Part shown: positions 15,350 through 26,710 of the stretch, one piece after another
Layout: the number at the start of each line of letters is the position of its first letter
How positions within the stretch are numbered: the stretch's first letter is position 1
Source: Chloroflexota bacterium
GTDB taxonomy: Bacteria; Chloroflexota; Anaerolineae; B4-G1; DUEL01
Length of the DNA: 43,542 nucleotides
Assembly (NCBI GenBank): GCA_011388675.1
Contig: DROW01000032.1
Coordinates: 1-43,542 of the forward strand
Reading direction: 5' to 3'
The notes under the pieces: model-generated
Told to the model about the DNA's origin: nothing
Databases searched by the model: none
Seen by the model: only the letters and a program-made list of their open reading frames with translations
Position numbers and translations under genes: made by a program

Positions 15350-15406
15350 GCTTCCCTGCTTCCCCGCTTCCCCGCTTCCCTCCCTTCCTTGCTTCCCCGC
15401 CTCCTC
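15350..15406. repeat. Octamer tandem array (GCTTCCCC), largest copy
   Basis: About seven units with period 8 (one unit of nine), consensus GCTTCCCC on the plus strand or GGGGAAGC on the minus strand. It abuts and overlaps the stop codon of the HerA-like gene (15405-15407). Confidence 0.8.
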
Positions 15407-17900
15407 AACCCTCCCCCCACGCCGCGAGGCGCACTTGCCCGCCGTCCTCTGTCTCTACCACCCACTCCGGCACCCAGGCCAGTCCGCAGTAATCGACCAC
15501 GACGTCCCGCCGACGGGGAGATACCTCCACTACCTCGATCTCCTCTAGCGTCGCCGCCCAGCGGTCGTTGATCTCCTCCACCTCCTCCTGCCACTCCTCC
15601 GCCAGCGCTTTCAACTGTGCCTCCAGGTTCTTGATCGCCTCCTCCGACTCCCGCACGTCCGCCTCGGCCTGCTTGGTGAGGCGGTGTTTCCGGCTGGCGG
15701 TGGAGAGGACGCGGGATCGACGGCCGGTCAGGAAGCCCAGGGCGGATTCGCCCAGGGTGAGCAGTTCCTCCCGCTTGCGGGCCTCCAGTTCCGCCTGATC
15801 CTCCTCCAGTTCCCGCTGCTCGCGGCGGAGTTTCTCCTGGAGCCGCTGCATCCTCTTGTCCATCTTCTTCTTCGCTTTGGCGACCTCTTCATCCCGCCGT
15901 TCGCGGGCCACCTTCTCGCAGCGACGCCGGAAATCGAGTCGCGTCTCGCCCACCTTGCCGTACAGTTTCAGCGCCGGGTTGTGCCAGATGGTAAGCCGGA
16001 CGTTGCGGTACAGGTACTCGGAGAAAGCGCGGGTCCATCGCTTGTAGGCAGTCGCCCGGGCCATATGGGCCGGCACCGGTAGGTATTCCCCTTCGCCCAC
16101 CGGCTCGTGGGAGAGATCGTCCGGATCGAGATCCACCTCCCCCTCCTCCCAGTTCACCGGGGCCGGAGGGGGCGGTGGCTCCACCAGCCGGGCCACCGTT
16201 TCCTGGTGGCGCACCCCCTTCCGCTCGTCCTCCAGATAGACGGTCCCCACCGCCAACAGCCGAGGCTGGTAGACGAGCCGCTTGGACCGAACGACGACCT
16301 CCCTTCCAGTCCGTTCCTCGTGCTGACGGAGCGCCCACTCAAAGGTGTCGGCAGCAGGGAGGAAGATCTGCGGGACCGAGGAGGGCAGGGTGGGAAGCGT
16401 CGAGACCGTCGGCATCTCGGAGGCCGGCGCTGGCGGGGACGGCGGAGCCGCGGACGTCGGGGCAGCGGCGGAGGGCCGCTCCCGCATCGGGGCACCGACC
16501 AGTTGGCGGACCTGCGCCCGCGTGAGGGGGCCGCGGAGGTAGGACATCGCCCAGCGGGTGTGGAAGAAGACGGGGCGGTCGGCACGGATGTCGTGGAGGA
16601 GGAATACGCGCGACTTGAGGCCGGTGATCGCTTTATCCAGGCTGGCCCGGTCGAACCCGGCACCCGCCGCCCGGGTCGCCCCCTCCAGCCCTTCCAACAC
16701 CCGATCCTTGTCCCGCTCCGTCCGCAGCGTGCCGATGGCCCAGGTCCCGGCGTTGCTCAACCCCTTGTAGTCCAGATCGACCGGGTTCTGGGTAGCCAGG
16801 ACCACCCCCAGCCCGGCGGCGCGGCCCTGCTTGATCAGAGCCAGCAGCGGCTGTTTCGTCGGTGGGTTGGCGGGATGGGGTGGGAAGAAGCCGAAAACCT
16901 CGTCGAAGTAGAGGATCGCCCGCAGGTCGGACGTGCCGGGCTGGGCGGCCATCCAGTCGCGGACCGCTTCCAGGAGCAGGGTGACGAAGAAGTGCCGCTC
17001 CGTGTCGTCCAGGTGGGGCAGGTAGAAGAGGTTGGCCCGCGGGCGACCGTCCTCCGTGCGGAGCATCGGGCCGATCTCCAGCGGTGTCCCCTCCCGCCAG
17101 ACCTCGAAGCCGGGGGAGGCGAAGATGTTGTTCAGGGCACGGGCCAGCGACATCCGTTCCTTCTCCGGCAGGAAACTCTCCAGGTCGAACACGCCCACCT
17201 GCCGGACCGGTGGCTGCTGGATCAGCCGGATCAGCGTCGGCAGGTCGAGCCCTTGCCCCGACCGCCAGACGTGCTCGACGATCAGGGAGAGCAGGACGTG
17301 CTCGGGGCTCTGGAGGGGGTCGGCCTCCCGCCCGACGAGGCTGAGCAGGGCGGACACCAACCCCTGGATCCGCTCCCGCAGCGTCTCCTCGTGGGTCTCC
17401 CAGTCCAGCGCGGGCGGGTCGAACCGGTGGAGGACGTTCACCGGCACGCCGGCCTTGGACCCCGGCGTGTAGAGGATCATCTCCGAGCCCTCCCGCAGGC
17501 GGGCAAGCCGATCCGGCCCGATCCCCCAGTCGCCCAGGCCGTTCCGCCACAGGGTTGCCGCCTGCTCGGCGGCCTGCTGGACGGTCAGCCCCTTGCGCTG
17601 CGCTCGCTCCGCGTCCACCCACGGCTCGAACGCTTCCGGCGACAGCGAGGGGAACGTCAACAGCAGGTTGGTCACATCCCCCTTGGGGTCGATGGCAATG
17701 ATGGGGATCCCCTGGAGCAGGGCTTCCTCCAGTAAGATCAGCCCCAGGCCGGTCTTGCCCGACCCGGTCATCCCCAGGAGGACGGCGTGGGTGGTCAGGT
17801 GACGGGCAGGGTAGAGCACGGGCCGGTCGGTGATCTTTTCCGCCTGTAGAGCGTACTCCCGTCCCAGGTAGAAGGCACCTTTCCGTTCGATCTCGCTCAT
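15405..17900 (-). CDS. HerA/FtsK-superfamily ATPase with C-terminal coiled coil (helicase HerA-like, DUF853-type)
   Basis: 831-residue cytosolic P-loop ATPase. Walker A is GMTGSGKT at residues 43-50, a DPKGD motif follows near 71, Walker B is RAILYFDEVFGFF near 327-339, and a sensor-like VVLATQNPVDLDYKG follows. This order is that of HerA-type hexameric motors. After about residue 470 a Pro/Ala linker leads to a second conserved region (WALRQHEERTGREVVVRSKR), then a long Lys/Arg/Glu coiled coil (about 640-780) and a small beta-rich C-terminus. HerA proper works with the nuclease NurA in DNA end processing; no NurA is nearby, so substrate and role are unknown. ATG start with GAGCGAGG upstream. 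It lies between ligA and the metallo-beta-lactamase-fold gene. Confidence 0.82.
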   Translation of the reverse strand: MSEIERKGAFYLGREYALQAEKITDRPVLYPARHLTTHAVLLGMTGSGKTGLGLILLEEALLQGIPIIAIDPKGDVTNLLLTFPSLSPEAFEPWVDAERAQRKGLTVQQAAEQAATLWRNGLGDWGIGPDRLARLREGSEMILYTPGSKAGVPVNVLHRFDPPALDWETHEETLRERIQGLVSALLSLVGREADPLQSPEHVLLSLIVEHVWRSGQGLDLPTLIRLIQQPPVRQVGVFDLESFLPEKERMSLARALNNIFASPGFEVWREGTPLEIGPMLRTEDGRPRANLFYLPHLDDTERHFFVTLLLEAVRDWMAAQPGTSDLRAILYFDEVFGFFPPHPANPPTKQPLLALIKQGRAAGLGVVLATQNPVDLDYKGLSNAGTWAIGTLRTERDKDRVLEGLEGATRAAGAGFDRASLDKAITGLKSRVFLLHDIRADRPVFFHTRWAMSYLRGPLTRAQVRQLVGAPMRERPSAAAPTSAAPPSPPAPASEMPTVSTLPTLPSSVPQIFLPAADTFEWALRQHEERTGREVVVRSKRLVYQPRLLAVGTVYLEDERKGVRHQETVARLVEPPPPPAPVNWEEGEVDLDPDDLSHEPVGEGEYLPVPAHMARATAYKRWTRAFSEYLYRNVRLTIWHNPALKLYGKVGETRLDFRRRCEKVARERRDEEVAKAKKKMDKRMQRLQEKLRREQRELEEDQAELEARKREELLTLGESALGFLTGRRSRVLSTASRKHRLTKQAEADVRESEEAIKNLEAQLKALAEEWQEEVEEINDRWAATLEEIEVVEVSPRRRDVVVDYCGLAWVPEWVVETEDGGQVRLAAWGEG

Positions 17901-17926
17901 CCTCGCTCCTGCCGGTTGTTTGTGTT

Positions 17927-20376
<2,450 letters not shown>

Positions 20377-20436
20377 TTCCCTGCCTTCCTATGCACGCTT
20401 GCCCTCGGAAAACGGGTGGTCCGCCCACCTCCTGCG

Positions 20437-20465
20437 ATTGTACCCCATTTTCAGCCCCAGGGGAA
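20437..20465 (-). promoter_or_regulatory. Possible promoter for the small membrane protein and ligA
   Basis: Minus strand: -10 TACAAT (20442-20437), 17-bp spacer, weak -35 TTCCCC (20465-20460). The -10 is good and the -35 matches only three of six. Confidence 0.45.
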
Positions 20466-20496
20466 GGCCAGTTATCGCGCGGGAGCGCGCTGGCCT
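20465..20496 (-). terminator. Hairpin at the end of the gluzincin lipoprotein gene
   Basis: AGGCCAG (20465-20471) / CTGGCCT (20490-20496), with inner complementary CGCGC/GCGCG sequence. It starts at the stop codon of the upstream gene on the minus strand. No strong T run. Confidence 0.35.
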
Positions 20497-22190
20497 CACC
20501 CCCGGTCATCTTCCACCTGCCACCCGGTTTCGGTGCGGACCAGGTGGAGTTCTTCCAGGTGCGGCCAATCGGCGATGGCCCAGACGGTAACCGAGTCTTC
20601 CTCCAGGTCGATACGCTGCGCCTCATAGCCCGCCCGGCCGACTGCACGGACGACTTCGAGGTACGTTGCGGCCGGGGGAGCAGCGAAATCCCCTCGATCC
20701 AACACGCCTTCGACGCTCTCCAGCAGACGCTCCGTTTGGTGGAAGTCGCTCCTCTCCAGCGCCTCCCGTGCCGCAATGAACATCGTCTCCAGAGCGACGT
20801 TCTCCGGTGTGTGGGGATGGCGCAAGAAATCGGCGACGATCCCCTGCTGCTCCGCTTCCACCGGATCGGGGAACCAACCGCTGGCGAAGTAGGCCCCCGG
20901 ATCGTAGGCCTGCTGGTAGCGACGGAGCAGGTCGAAGAGGCGGACCGTATCCTCCAGGTCCCGCTCCTGCTCGGGAGAAGGGGGCGCATTCTCCAGCCAG
21001 GCCAGGAAACCCGCCTCCACCTCGTCCAGCCCCTCGCCGAACGACTCCACCAGCCCCCCGTCCAGCACTTCGACCTCGCTCCCTTCATAGGTGCTGAGCC
21101 CGGCGTAGAAATCCCGGAACGGCTGCCAGCCGTAGGTCTCGATCAGGTAATCGACGAAAGCCGCCGCCTCAGCGTAACTGACCTCGTGCTGGTGGGTGTA
21201 GAACCTCTCCGCCAGTTCCCCCAGCGGGATGTACCACCCGAGGCGGAGGAGCGCCGCCCCCCGCGCCCGGATCGGTTCCGGCTTGAAGTGACCACCAGCC
21301 ACCCAGACGGCCAACCCCTCTCGCATCAGCGGCGGTGCCTGCGGACTGAGCCCGGCGGCATCCAGCACGTGGGTGATCTCGTGGCGTAGAACTTCCTGAA
21401 GGTTAGCACCCGCGTAATGCCGATCCAGGTAGGAGATCACCAGCCGATCGCCACCCTGAGCATACCCTCCGTGCCCGATCACCCGGCCGATGAGGTAGAT
21501 CGAGATAGGTTCCTCCTGCCAGACCTGAAGCCGCGCCTCCACGTAATCCGTGGCTTCGTCGGCCCTTTCGACGATGAGGGGGAGGTCCCGCTCCGCCGCG
21601 GTGCCGGTGAGGTAATGGACCTCGCAACAGACCGTGCTGGTCGTGCTCCAGGAGGCGTTCGCCTCAAGAGGCGGCCGCTCCTCGGCGGGCCGAAGGCGGA
21701 CGGTGAGGTGGACGACGTTGTTACGGGGGTCTTCGTCCCCCTTGCGGATCCGGTCGTCCGGATCAAGGCGGACGGTCAGAGCCTGCCGACCCACCAGCCC
21801 GGTCGTGTCCCAGGCCCAGACCAAACGGGCGCGGGGAACCTGGTCGAAGGTGGGGTAGCCTACCGTGCCCTCGGCGATCGGCTCCGGGCCGTCCTCGGTC
21901 CACAGATAGACGCGGACCATCAGATCGGCCGGGTCGATGGAGCCCAGGTTGCGCGGCGTGACGTCGAAAGTAACCCGATCCCCGCTGTAAAGGTCGGGGC
22001 CGGGGTAGAGGCGGACGTCGCCAGGGGTCAAGTAGAGGTCGGTGGGGGCCGGGGTGGGAGAGGAAGATGGGGAAAGGGCCGGGGCGGTGGTCGGTGGGCG
22101 GGCGGCTGGGGTGGGGGAAACCGGGGAGGCAGGAGCACAGGCAGCCAAAAGGATCAAAAGCAGCAGGACAGCAGAGCGCACGGTGTGCAT
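20496..22190 (-). CDS. Secreted lipoprotein with gluzincin metalloprotease domain (peptidase MA-like)
   Basis: 564 residues. A lipoprotein signal ends LLLLILLAAC with lipid Cys at 18, followed by a Pro/Ser/Thr-rich linker to about residue 50. Residues 52-165 look like a CARDB-type beta sandwich (VTFDVTPRNLGSIDPADLMV). The protease core carries HEITH at 270-274 and a downstream Glu in MREGLAVWVAG (Glu291), the zinc ligands of gluzincins. The C-terminal part is helical. It is expected to be exported and anchored to the cell surface; substrate unknown. Its start is one base from the stop of the GNAT gene, so the genes are tightly linked. Confidence 0.85.
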   Translation of the reverse strand: MHTVRSAVLLLLILLAACAPASPVSPTPAARPPTTAPALSPSSSPTPAPTDLYLTPGDVRLYPGPDLYSGDRVTFDVTPRNLGSIDPADLMVRVYLWTEDGPEPIAEGTVGYPTFDQVPRARLVWAWDTTGLVGRQALTVRLDPDDRIRKGDEDPRNNVVHLTVRLRPAEERPPLEANASWSTTSTVCCEVHYLTGTAAERDLPLIVERADEATDYVEARLQVWQEEPISIYLIGRVIGHGGYAQGGDRLVISYLDRHYAGANLQEVLRHEITHVLDAAGLSPQAPPLMREGLAVWVAGGHFKPEPIRARGAALLRLGWYIPLGELAERFYTHQHEVSYAEAAAFVDYLIETYGWQPFRDFYAGLSTYEGSEVEVLDGGLVESFGEGLDEVEAGFLAWLENAPPSPEQERDLEDTVRLFDLLRRYQQAYDPGAYFASGWFPDPVEAEQQGIVADFLRHPHTPENVALETMFIAAREALERSDFHQTERLLESVEGVLDRGDFAAPPAATYLEVVRAVGRAGYEAQRIDLEEDSVTVWAIADWPHLEELHLVRTETGWQVEDDRG

Positions 22191-22191
22191 C

Positions 22192-22908
22192 TCACTCTGC
22201 GAGCCTCACCGCCTCCACGGCGAACTCCCGTGCGCCGGTGTCCACGAAGCCGGTCGACTCCGCCAGGCGGATGGAGGGCGCGTTTCGCTCGGGGGCGACG
22301 TAGAGGGGTTGCACGCCGGTGCGCAGCACCCAGGCGATGCAGGAATCCAGGACCGCCTTCCCCCATCCGCGCCCACGGGCTTCGGGCGCGGTCCACACGT
22401 ACACCTCGGCGAAGTGGGGGGACTGCCAGTTGACCCCCGCCTCCGCTGCCACCTCCCCGCGGACGCGGATGACAAAGCGGGGAGAACCATCCGGCGTCGG
22501 CGTCGGGACGACGAGCACGTTGAGCGTGGGTGTGTATCGACGCAGGTCCAGCCGGTAAATGCGGTTGATCTGGGTCTGCTCAATGAGCAACGTCGTCTCG
22601 ACGACCGGTTGTAGATCCAGCGTGGTGACCAGATAATAAGGTCGTCGGGGGTGGAGGTGGCGTTCTATCAGGGCCCGGGCGGCGGAGAGGGTGCGGGCGC
22701 GGAGCACGGCCAGCAGGCGAAACAGGTCCCGCCCTGTCTGGCAGATGGTCAGGAACCCCTCTATCCGCTTTCCCCGCTCCTCGACGTAGACGCGGGTCCG
22801 GGACGGGTCGTGGTAGAGGGTGTAGTAGGCGGCGAGGGCGTCCCTGGGGGCAGAGAGATCGAGCAGCGGGCGGACCCGACGGCGCAGTTCGACCAGGTCA
22901 GTCGCCAT
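22192..22908 (-). CDS. GNAT-family N-acetyltransferase
   Basis: 238 residues. The C-terminal half has the acetyl-CoA-binding signature in TAPEARGRGWGKAVLDSCIA, followed by PLYVAPERNAPSIRLAESTG, a standard GNAT pattern. The N-terminal half (VYVEERGKRIEGFLTICQTG) is less conserved and may form a second, degenerate GNAT-like lobe. Cytosolic. It overlaps the preceding Nudix gene by 11 bases and is followed by the gluzincin gene after one base. Substrate cannot be inferred. Confidence 0.85.
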   Translation of the reverse strand: MATDLVELRRRVRPLLDLSAPRDALAAYYTLYHDPSRTRVYVEERGKRIEGFLTICQTGRDLFRLLAVLRARTLSAARALIERHLHPRRPYYLVTTLDLQPVVETTLLIEQTQINRIYRLDLRRYTPTLNVLVVPTPTPDGSPRFVIRVRGEVAAEAGVNWQSPHFAEVYVWTAPEARGRGWGKAVLDSCIAWVLRTGVQPLYVAPERNAPSIRLAESTGFVDTGAREFAVEAVRLAE

Positions 22909-23383
22909 CGCCGGCTCTCCTTTTCTCCAGCGCCCGGCGGATCATCTCCTGGTCAAGCCAGTAAAGATCGCCGGAGAGATCGTCCGGATGGACCCAGCGG
23001 GCGGCGAGGATCTCCCCGCTGAGGTGATCCACCTTCCCCTCCACCTCGCAGAGGAAGCCCGTCTCCAGGTGGCTCGGCGGGCCGTTCAGTTCGATCATCA
23101 CCGGCGGACCGACCCGCACCGCCAGGCCGACCTCCTCCATCAGTTCCCGCCGGAGGGCGTCTTGGGGTCGCTCCCGTCGGCGGACCCAGCCCCCTGGCAG
23201 CCCCCAGGGATAGCGCCCCCGGAAGACGTGCTCCAGGAGCAGGATCTCCCCCCGGTCGTTGAAGACGACGCCGGTGACCCCCACGGTGAAGCGGGCGGCG
23301 GTCCACTGGATCAGATGGACGAGGATGGGGTAGAGGAAGGGGAACCGCCGCATCAGGCGGGCGACGAGAAACTTCGGCTTCAC
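22898..23383 (-). CDS. Nudix hydrolase
   Basis: 161 residues with a complete Nudix box, GWVRRRERPQDALRRELMEE followed by VGL, matching Gx5Ex7REUxEExGU. The N-terminus (FLVARLMRRFPFLYPILVHL) is hydrophobic and basic and may be membrane-associated or form an amphipathic helix. Cleaves a nucleoside diphosphate linked to an unknown group. The start is GTG, placed 12 bases after the asnS stop, so it is in the asnS operon. Confidence 0.9.
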   Translation of the reverse strand: MKPKFLVARLMRRFPFLYPILVHLIQWTAARFTVGVTGVVFNDRGEILLLEHVFRGRYPWGLPGGWVRRRERPQDALRRELMEEVGLAVRVGPPVMIELNGPPSHLETGFLCEVEGKVDHLSGEILAARWVHPDDLSGDLYWLDQEMIRRALEKRRAGDGD

Positions 23384-23395
23384 GGATCGTTCCTG

Positions 23396-24733
23396 CTACG
23401 GGTACACCCGCTTCAGCATCCGCGGGAAGGGGATCGTCTCCCGCAGGTGGTTGAGGCCGCAGATCCAGGTGACCGTCCGCTCCACGCCCAGGCCGAAGCC
23501 GGAGTGGGGGACCGATCCGTACTTGCGCAGGTCGATGTACCACTCGAACGCTTCCCGCGGCAGGTTCCATTCCTCCAGCCGTTTCAACAGCAGGTCGGGA
23601 TCCGAGATGCGCTCCGAACCGCCGGTGATCTCCCCGTACCCCTCCGGGGCCAGCAGGTCGACGCTCTTGGTGATCTCCGGTCGGCCCGGCCAGGGCTCCA
23701 TATAGAACGCCTTGGCGATGGTCGGATAGCCGTAGACGAAGACCGGCTTGTCGAACCGTTTGGTCAACTCCGTCTCGTGCGGCGAGCCGAAGTCCTCCCC
23801 CCATTCGATCTTGAGCAGTTCTTTGAGTTGGGGGTCCTCCGTCTGCTCCCGAACTTCGGCCAGGATCTCCAGGGCCTCGTCGTAGGAGATGCGCGGGAAC
23901 GGCGGTTCAACCTTCTCCAGGAGGGAGGTATCCCGCCCCAACAGCGCCAGTTCCGCCGATCGTTCCTTCAGGCATCGCTGGACGATGTAGGAGACGAACT
24001 GCTCCTCGATCTCCATCAACTGATCGAGGTCGCAGAAGGCGATCTCCGGTTCGACCATCCAGAACTCGGTGAGGTGGCGGCGGGTCTTGGACTTCTCGGC
24101 GCGGAAGGTGGGGCCGAAGCAGTAGACGCGGCCGAAGGCGTAGATGTTGGCCTCGTTGTACAACTGGCCCGACTGGGTGAGGTAGGCCGGCTCGCCGAAG
24201 TAGTCGGTCTCGAAAAGAGTGGTCGTCCCCTCGCAAGCGGCGGGGGTGAGGATGGGCGTGTCCATATTGATGAAGCCGTGGTCGTCCAGCCAGTCGCGGA
24301 TGGCGCGGATGACCGTGGCCCGCACCCGCAACACGGCCCACTGTCGCCGGGAGCGGATCCAGAGGTGACGGTGGTCCATCAGGAAGTCCACCCCGTGCTC
24401 TTTCGGCTGGATGGGGTAGTCCTGGGCCAACTGAATCACCTCCAGGCCGGTCACGCCGATCTCGTAGCCGCCGGGGACGCCGGGGGCGCGGTCGTCCTGA
24501 CGGACGACGCCGGTGACGACGAGGGAGGATTCCTGGGTGAGCCGCCGGGCCGCCTCGAAGACCTCCTCCGGCACCTCTTTCTTGAAGACGACGCACTGGA
24601 CGAAACCAGAGCCGTCTCGGACCTGGAGGAACTGGAGTTTCCCTTTGTCGGTGCGGTTGTACAGCCACCCCTGGATACGGACTTCCTCTCCCACGTGCTG
24701 GGCGACGTTCTCGATTCGGATCGTCTTGATCAT
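23396..24733 (-). CDS. asnS: Asparaginyl-tRNA synthetase
   Basis: Class IIb aminoacyl-tRNA synthetase that charges tRNA(Asn). In 445 residues: an N-terminal OB fold for the anticodon ([20 protein letters not shown]), motif 2 ([20 protein letters not shown]) and motif 3 ([16 protein letters not shown]). The [12 protein letters not shown] and EITGGSERI blocks fit AsnS rather than AspS. The ATG lies behind GAGGAGG; longer in-frame readings extend over the promoter and are rejected. It heads a minus-strand operon with Nudix, GNAT and gluzincin genes. Confidence 0.95.
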   Translation of the reverse strand: MIKTIRIENVAQHVGEEVRIQGWLYNRTDKGKLQFLQVRDGSGFVQCVVFKKEVPEEVFEAARRLTQESSLVVTGVVRQDDRAPGVPGGYEIGVTGLEVIQLAQDYPIQPKEHGVDFLMDHRHLWIRSRRQWAVLRVRATVIRAIRDWLDDHGFINMDTPILTPAACEGTTTLFETDYFGEPAYLTQSGQLYNEANIYAFGRVYCFGPTFRAEKSKTRRHLTEFWMVEPEIAFCDLDQLMEIEEQFVSYIVQRCLKERSAELALLGRDTSLLEKVEPPFPRISYDEALEILAEVREQTEDPQLKELLKIEWGEDFGSPHETELTKRFDKPVFVYGYPTIAKAFYMEPWPGRPEITKSVDLLAPEGYGEITGGSERISDPDLLLKRLEEWNLPREAFEWYIDLRKYGSVPHSGFGLGVERTVTWICGLNHLRETIPFPRMLKRVYP

Positions 24734-24768
24734 CGGCAAACCTCCTCTAGGGTGGCGTTCTCGGGGGG

Positions 24769-24797
24769 ATTGTACCCCAGAACGGGGAGGGGAGCAA
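24769..24797 (-). promoter_or_regulatory. Promoter of the asnS operon
   Basis: Minus strand: -35 TTGCTC (24797-24792), 17-bp spacer, -10 TACAAT (24774-24769), about 36 bases before the ATG. Confidence 0.65.
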
Positions 24798-24834
24798 GGG
24801 CGGTGAGATCTGGACGATCGCCGCAGATCTCTAT

Positions 24835-24863
24835 TTGACCCCGCCCCCCGGGCGGGGTATAAT
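24835..24863 (+). promoter_or_regulatory. Consensus promoter with a GC palindrome in its spacer
   Basis: -35 TTGACC (24835-24840), 17-bp spacer, -10 TATAAT (24858-24863), 27 bases before the ATG of the PH-domain gene. The spacer region is a perfect dyad CCCCGCCC (24839-24846) / GGGCGGGG (24850-24857), a plausible operator. Confidence 0.8.
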
Positions 24864-24890
24864 TCGGCCCGCCTGGGGAGAGGAACGAAG

Positions 24891-25790
24891 ATGACCGAAT
24901 GGGAGACCGATCTGCAACAGGGGCTCCGGGTGGGCGTGGGCATCATCACCGCCATCCTGTTGGTGGACGGCGGGCTGATCGCCTGGGTCGCGGGCCGCCC
25001 CGTCTCTTTCTGGACCTTTCTGGTGGGCCTCTGGGTCCTCTTCAGCCTGGGCCTCGTCGCCCTGATGGGCTACTGGCTGAACGGGCTGCTCCATTCCGTC
25101 TACGCGCTGGACCGGAACGCGCTGACCATCGTGTGGGGAGAGAACCGGCACGTGGTGCCTACCCCCCTCATCGAGCGGGTCCTCCTGGGAAGCGAACTGC
25201 AGGGGAAAGTCCGATTCCGCGGCGTCCGCTGGCCCGGCTACTGGGTCGGTTCCGGCAGGATCGAGGGGATCGGGCCGACGGTGTTCTACGCCACCACCCC
25301 TCCGCGAGAGCAGATCTTTATCGTCGCTCAGGGGGTGGCCTACGGGATTTCGCCGGACGATGTGGAGGGGTTCCTGCACACCCTTCAGACCCGGTTGCAG
25401 ATGGGGCCCACGCAGCGGGTGGAGCCGACCTCCGAGGGGCCGGCCTTTCTGGAGTGGGGTTTCTGGCGGGATCGGCTGGGGTTGGCGCTCCTGGCAGGGG
25501 CCGCGCTGGGGGTCCTGGCCCTTTTCGGTTTCCTCTCCGCCCGGTTCCCCACCCTGCCCCGGCTCCTTCCCCTGCACTTCGACGCCACCGGTGCGCCGGA
25601 TCGACTGGGGCCGAGACAGCAGATCTTCTTCATCCCCGTCATCGGGTTGGTCGTTCTCCTGGTCAACGGCGGGCTGGGCGGGCTGTTGTACCGACGGGAA
25701 CGGGTGGCCGCCTACCTCTTGTGGGGCGGTGCAGGCCTGACCCAGATCCTTCTGTGGGCGGCAGTGGTCGGCATCCTGCGCGCCCTGTGA
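24891..25790 (+). CDS. Membrane protein with bacterial PH-like domain and DUF1648 segment
   Basis: 299 residues. Two membrane helices near the N-terminus ([40 protein letters not shown]) precede a soluble bacterial PH-like domain (about 65-165, starting [20 protein letters not shown]). After that, membrane segments return with the DUF1648 signature [21 protein letters not shown]1648 occurs in SdpI-type immunity and other membrane proteins; here the role is unknown. A consensus promoter lies immediately upstream and GGGGAGAGGAA before the ATG. The DUF92 gene follows after 19 bases. Confidence 0.8.
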   Translation: MTEWETDLQQGLRVGVGIITAILLVDGGLIAWVAGRPVSFWTFLVGLWVLFSLGLVALMGYWLNGLLHSVYALDRNALTIVWGENRHVVPTPLIERVLLGSELQGKVRFRGVRWPGYWVGSGRIEGIGPTVFYATTPPREQIFIVAQGVAYGISPDDVEGFLHTLQTRLQMGPTQRVEPTSEGPAFLEWGFWRDRLGLALLAGAALGVLALFGFLSARFPTLPRLLPLHFDATGAPDRLGPRQQIFFIPVIGLVVLLVNGGLGGLLYRRERVAAYLLWGGAGLTQILLWAAVVGILRAL

Positions 25791-25809
25791 GCGCGGTCGG
25801 CAGCGGGCG

Positions 25810-26664
25810 ATGGAAAACCCTCCGAGTTGGCCCAACCTGATCGGCGGCCTGGTGCTCTCGGCGGCGATCGCGGGGGTTGCGTACCGACGGGAATCGCTCT
25901 CCCCTAGCGGCGTCGTGGGCGCGCTGTTGAGCGGCACCGTGATGTTCGGCCTCGGCGGATGGACGTGGGGCCTCCTCCTCATCGGCTTCTTCGTCTCGTC
26001 CAGCCTCCTCTCCCTCTACCGGGCCGGGGAAAAAGCCGGGCTGGCGGAGAAATTCGCCAAGGGCCACCGGCGGGACCTGGGGCAGGCGCTGGCAAACGCC
26101 GGGGTGGGAATGGGGCTGGCCGTGGCCTCCCTCTTCGGACATCGGACGCTTCTCTACGGGATGTGTGCTGGCGCGATGGCCGCGGTCAACGCAGATACCT
26201 GGGCCACCGAGGTCGGCGTCCTCAGCCATCGGCCGCCCCGCCTGATCACCACCGGTCGCCGCGTGGAGGTCGGCACCTCCGGCGGGGTGACCGGCCTGGG
26301 GTTGCTGGTCGGCCTGGCGGGCGCGGCGTTCATCGGTCTGCTCGCCGCCACAGGGGCCTGGCTGGAGGTCCGCTCGGTCCCGACCGCCCTCTGTACTTTC
26401 ACCGGCAGCCTGATCGGCGGGTCGGCCGGCAGCCTCTTCGACAGCCTGCTGGGGGCGACGTGGCAGGGCATCTACTGGTGCCCCCGGTGCGAGAAGGAGA
26501 CCGAGCGGCCGGTCCACCGATGTGGAACCGTCGCCCGACCAGTGCGTGGGTTCACCTGGCTGGGCAACGACCTGGTGAACTTCCTCTCCTCCGTCGTCGG
26601 CGCGCTGGTCGCAGCCGGGATCGGGTGGCTCTGGCTGGGAGATTTGGGAAAAATTTGTCGTTAA
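25810..26664 (+). CDS. DUF92 family membrane protein (TIGR00297; VTE6-like)
   Basis: 284 residues with about seven membrane segments. Family marks are SLSPSGVVGALLSGTVMFGL, the conserved NADTWATEVGVLS, GTSGGVTGLGLL, and SAGSLFDSLLGATWQ, together with a Cys pair motif CPRCEKETERPVHRCG. Plant VTE6 of this family phosphorylates phytyl phosphate, so a polyprenyl phosphate kinase role is possible but unproven. ATG start 19 bases after the PH-domain gene. The TAA stop lies in an AT-rich dyad (26650-26669) that borders the FtsK module promoter. Confidence 0.88.
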   Translation: MENPPSWPNLIGGLVLSAAIAGVAYRRESLSPSGVVGALLSGTVMFGLGGWTWGLLLIGFFVSSSLLSLYRAGEKAGLAEKFAKGHRRDLGQALANAGVGMGLAVASLFGHRTLLYGMCAGAMAAVNADTWATEVGVLSHRPPRLITTGRRVEVGTSGGVTGLGLLVGLAGAAFIGLLAATGAWLEVRSVPTALCTFTGSLIGGSAGSLFDSLLGATWQGIYWCPRCEKETERPVHRCGTVARPVRGFTWLGNDLVNFLSSVVGALVAAGIGWLWLGDLGKICR

Positions 26665-26669
26665 ATTTT
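26650..26669. promoter_or_regulatory. AT-rich dyad upstream of the FtsK-module promoter
   Basis: AAAATTT (26650-26656) / AAATTTT (26663-26669) around the stop codon of the DUF92 gene. In this GC-rich DNA the 26648-26676 AT-rich run, just before the -35, could be an UP element or a small terminator. Confidence 0.45.
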
Positions 26670-26680
26670 GTTTATCTGCC

Positions 26681-26709
26681 TTGACAGCCGCCTTCATCCG
26701 CGGTATCCT
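26681..26709 (+). promoter_or_regulatory. Promoter of the FtsK-like module
   Basis: -35 TTGACA (26681-26686), 17-bp spacer, -10 TATCCT (26704-26709). Perfect -35, four of six at -10, AT-rich sequence upstream. Confidence 0.75.
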
Positions 26710-26710
26710 T

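Noticed and set aside
15256-15406. CRISPR array
   Set aside because: Units of seven or eight bases in direct tandem with no spacers; no cas genes in the window.
16107-17735. 542-codon plus-strand frame opposite the HerA-like gene
   Set aside because: Composition is that of an antisense frame; Walker motifs are on the minus strand.
22042-22433. Extra plus-strand gene over the Pro/Thr linker of the gluzincin gene
   Set aside because: Gly-rich antisense translation of the linker; no start signals.
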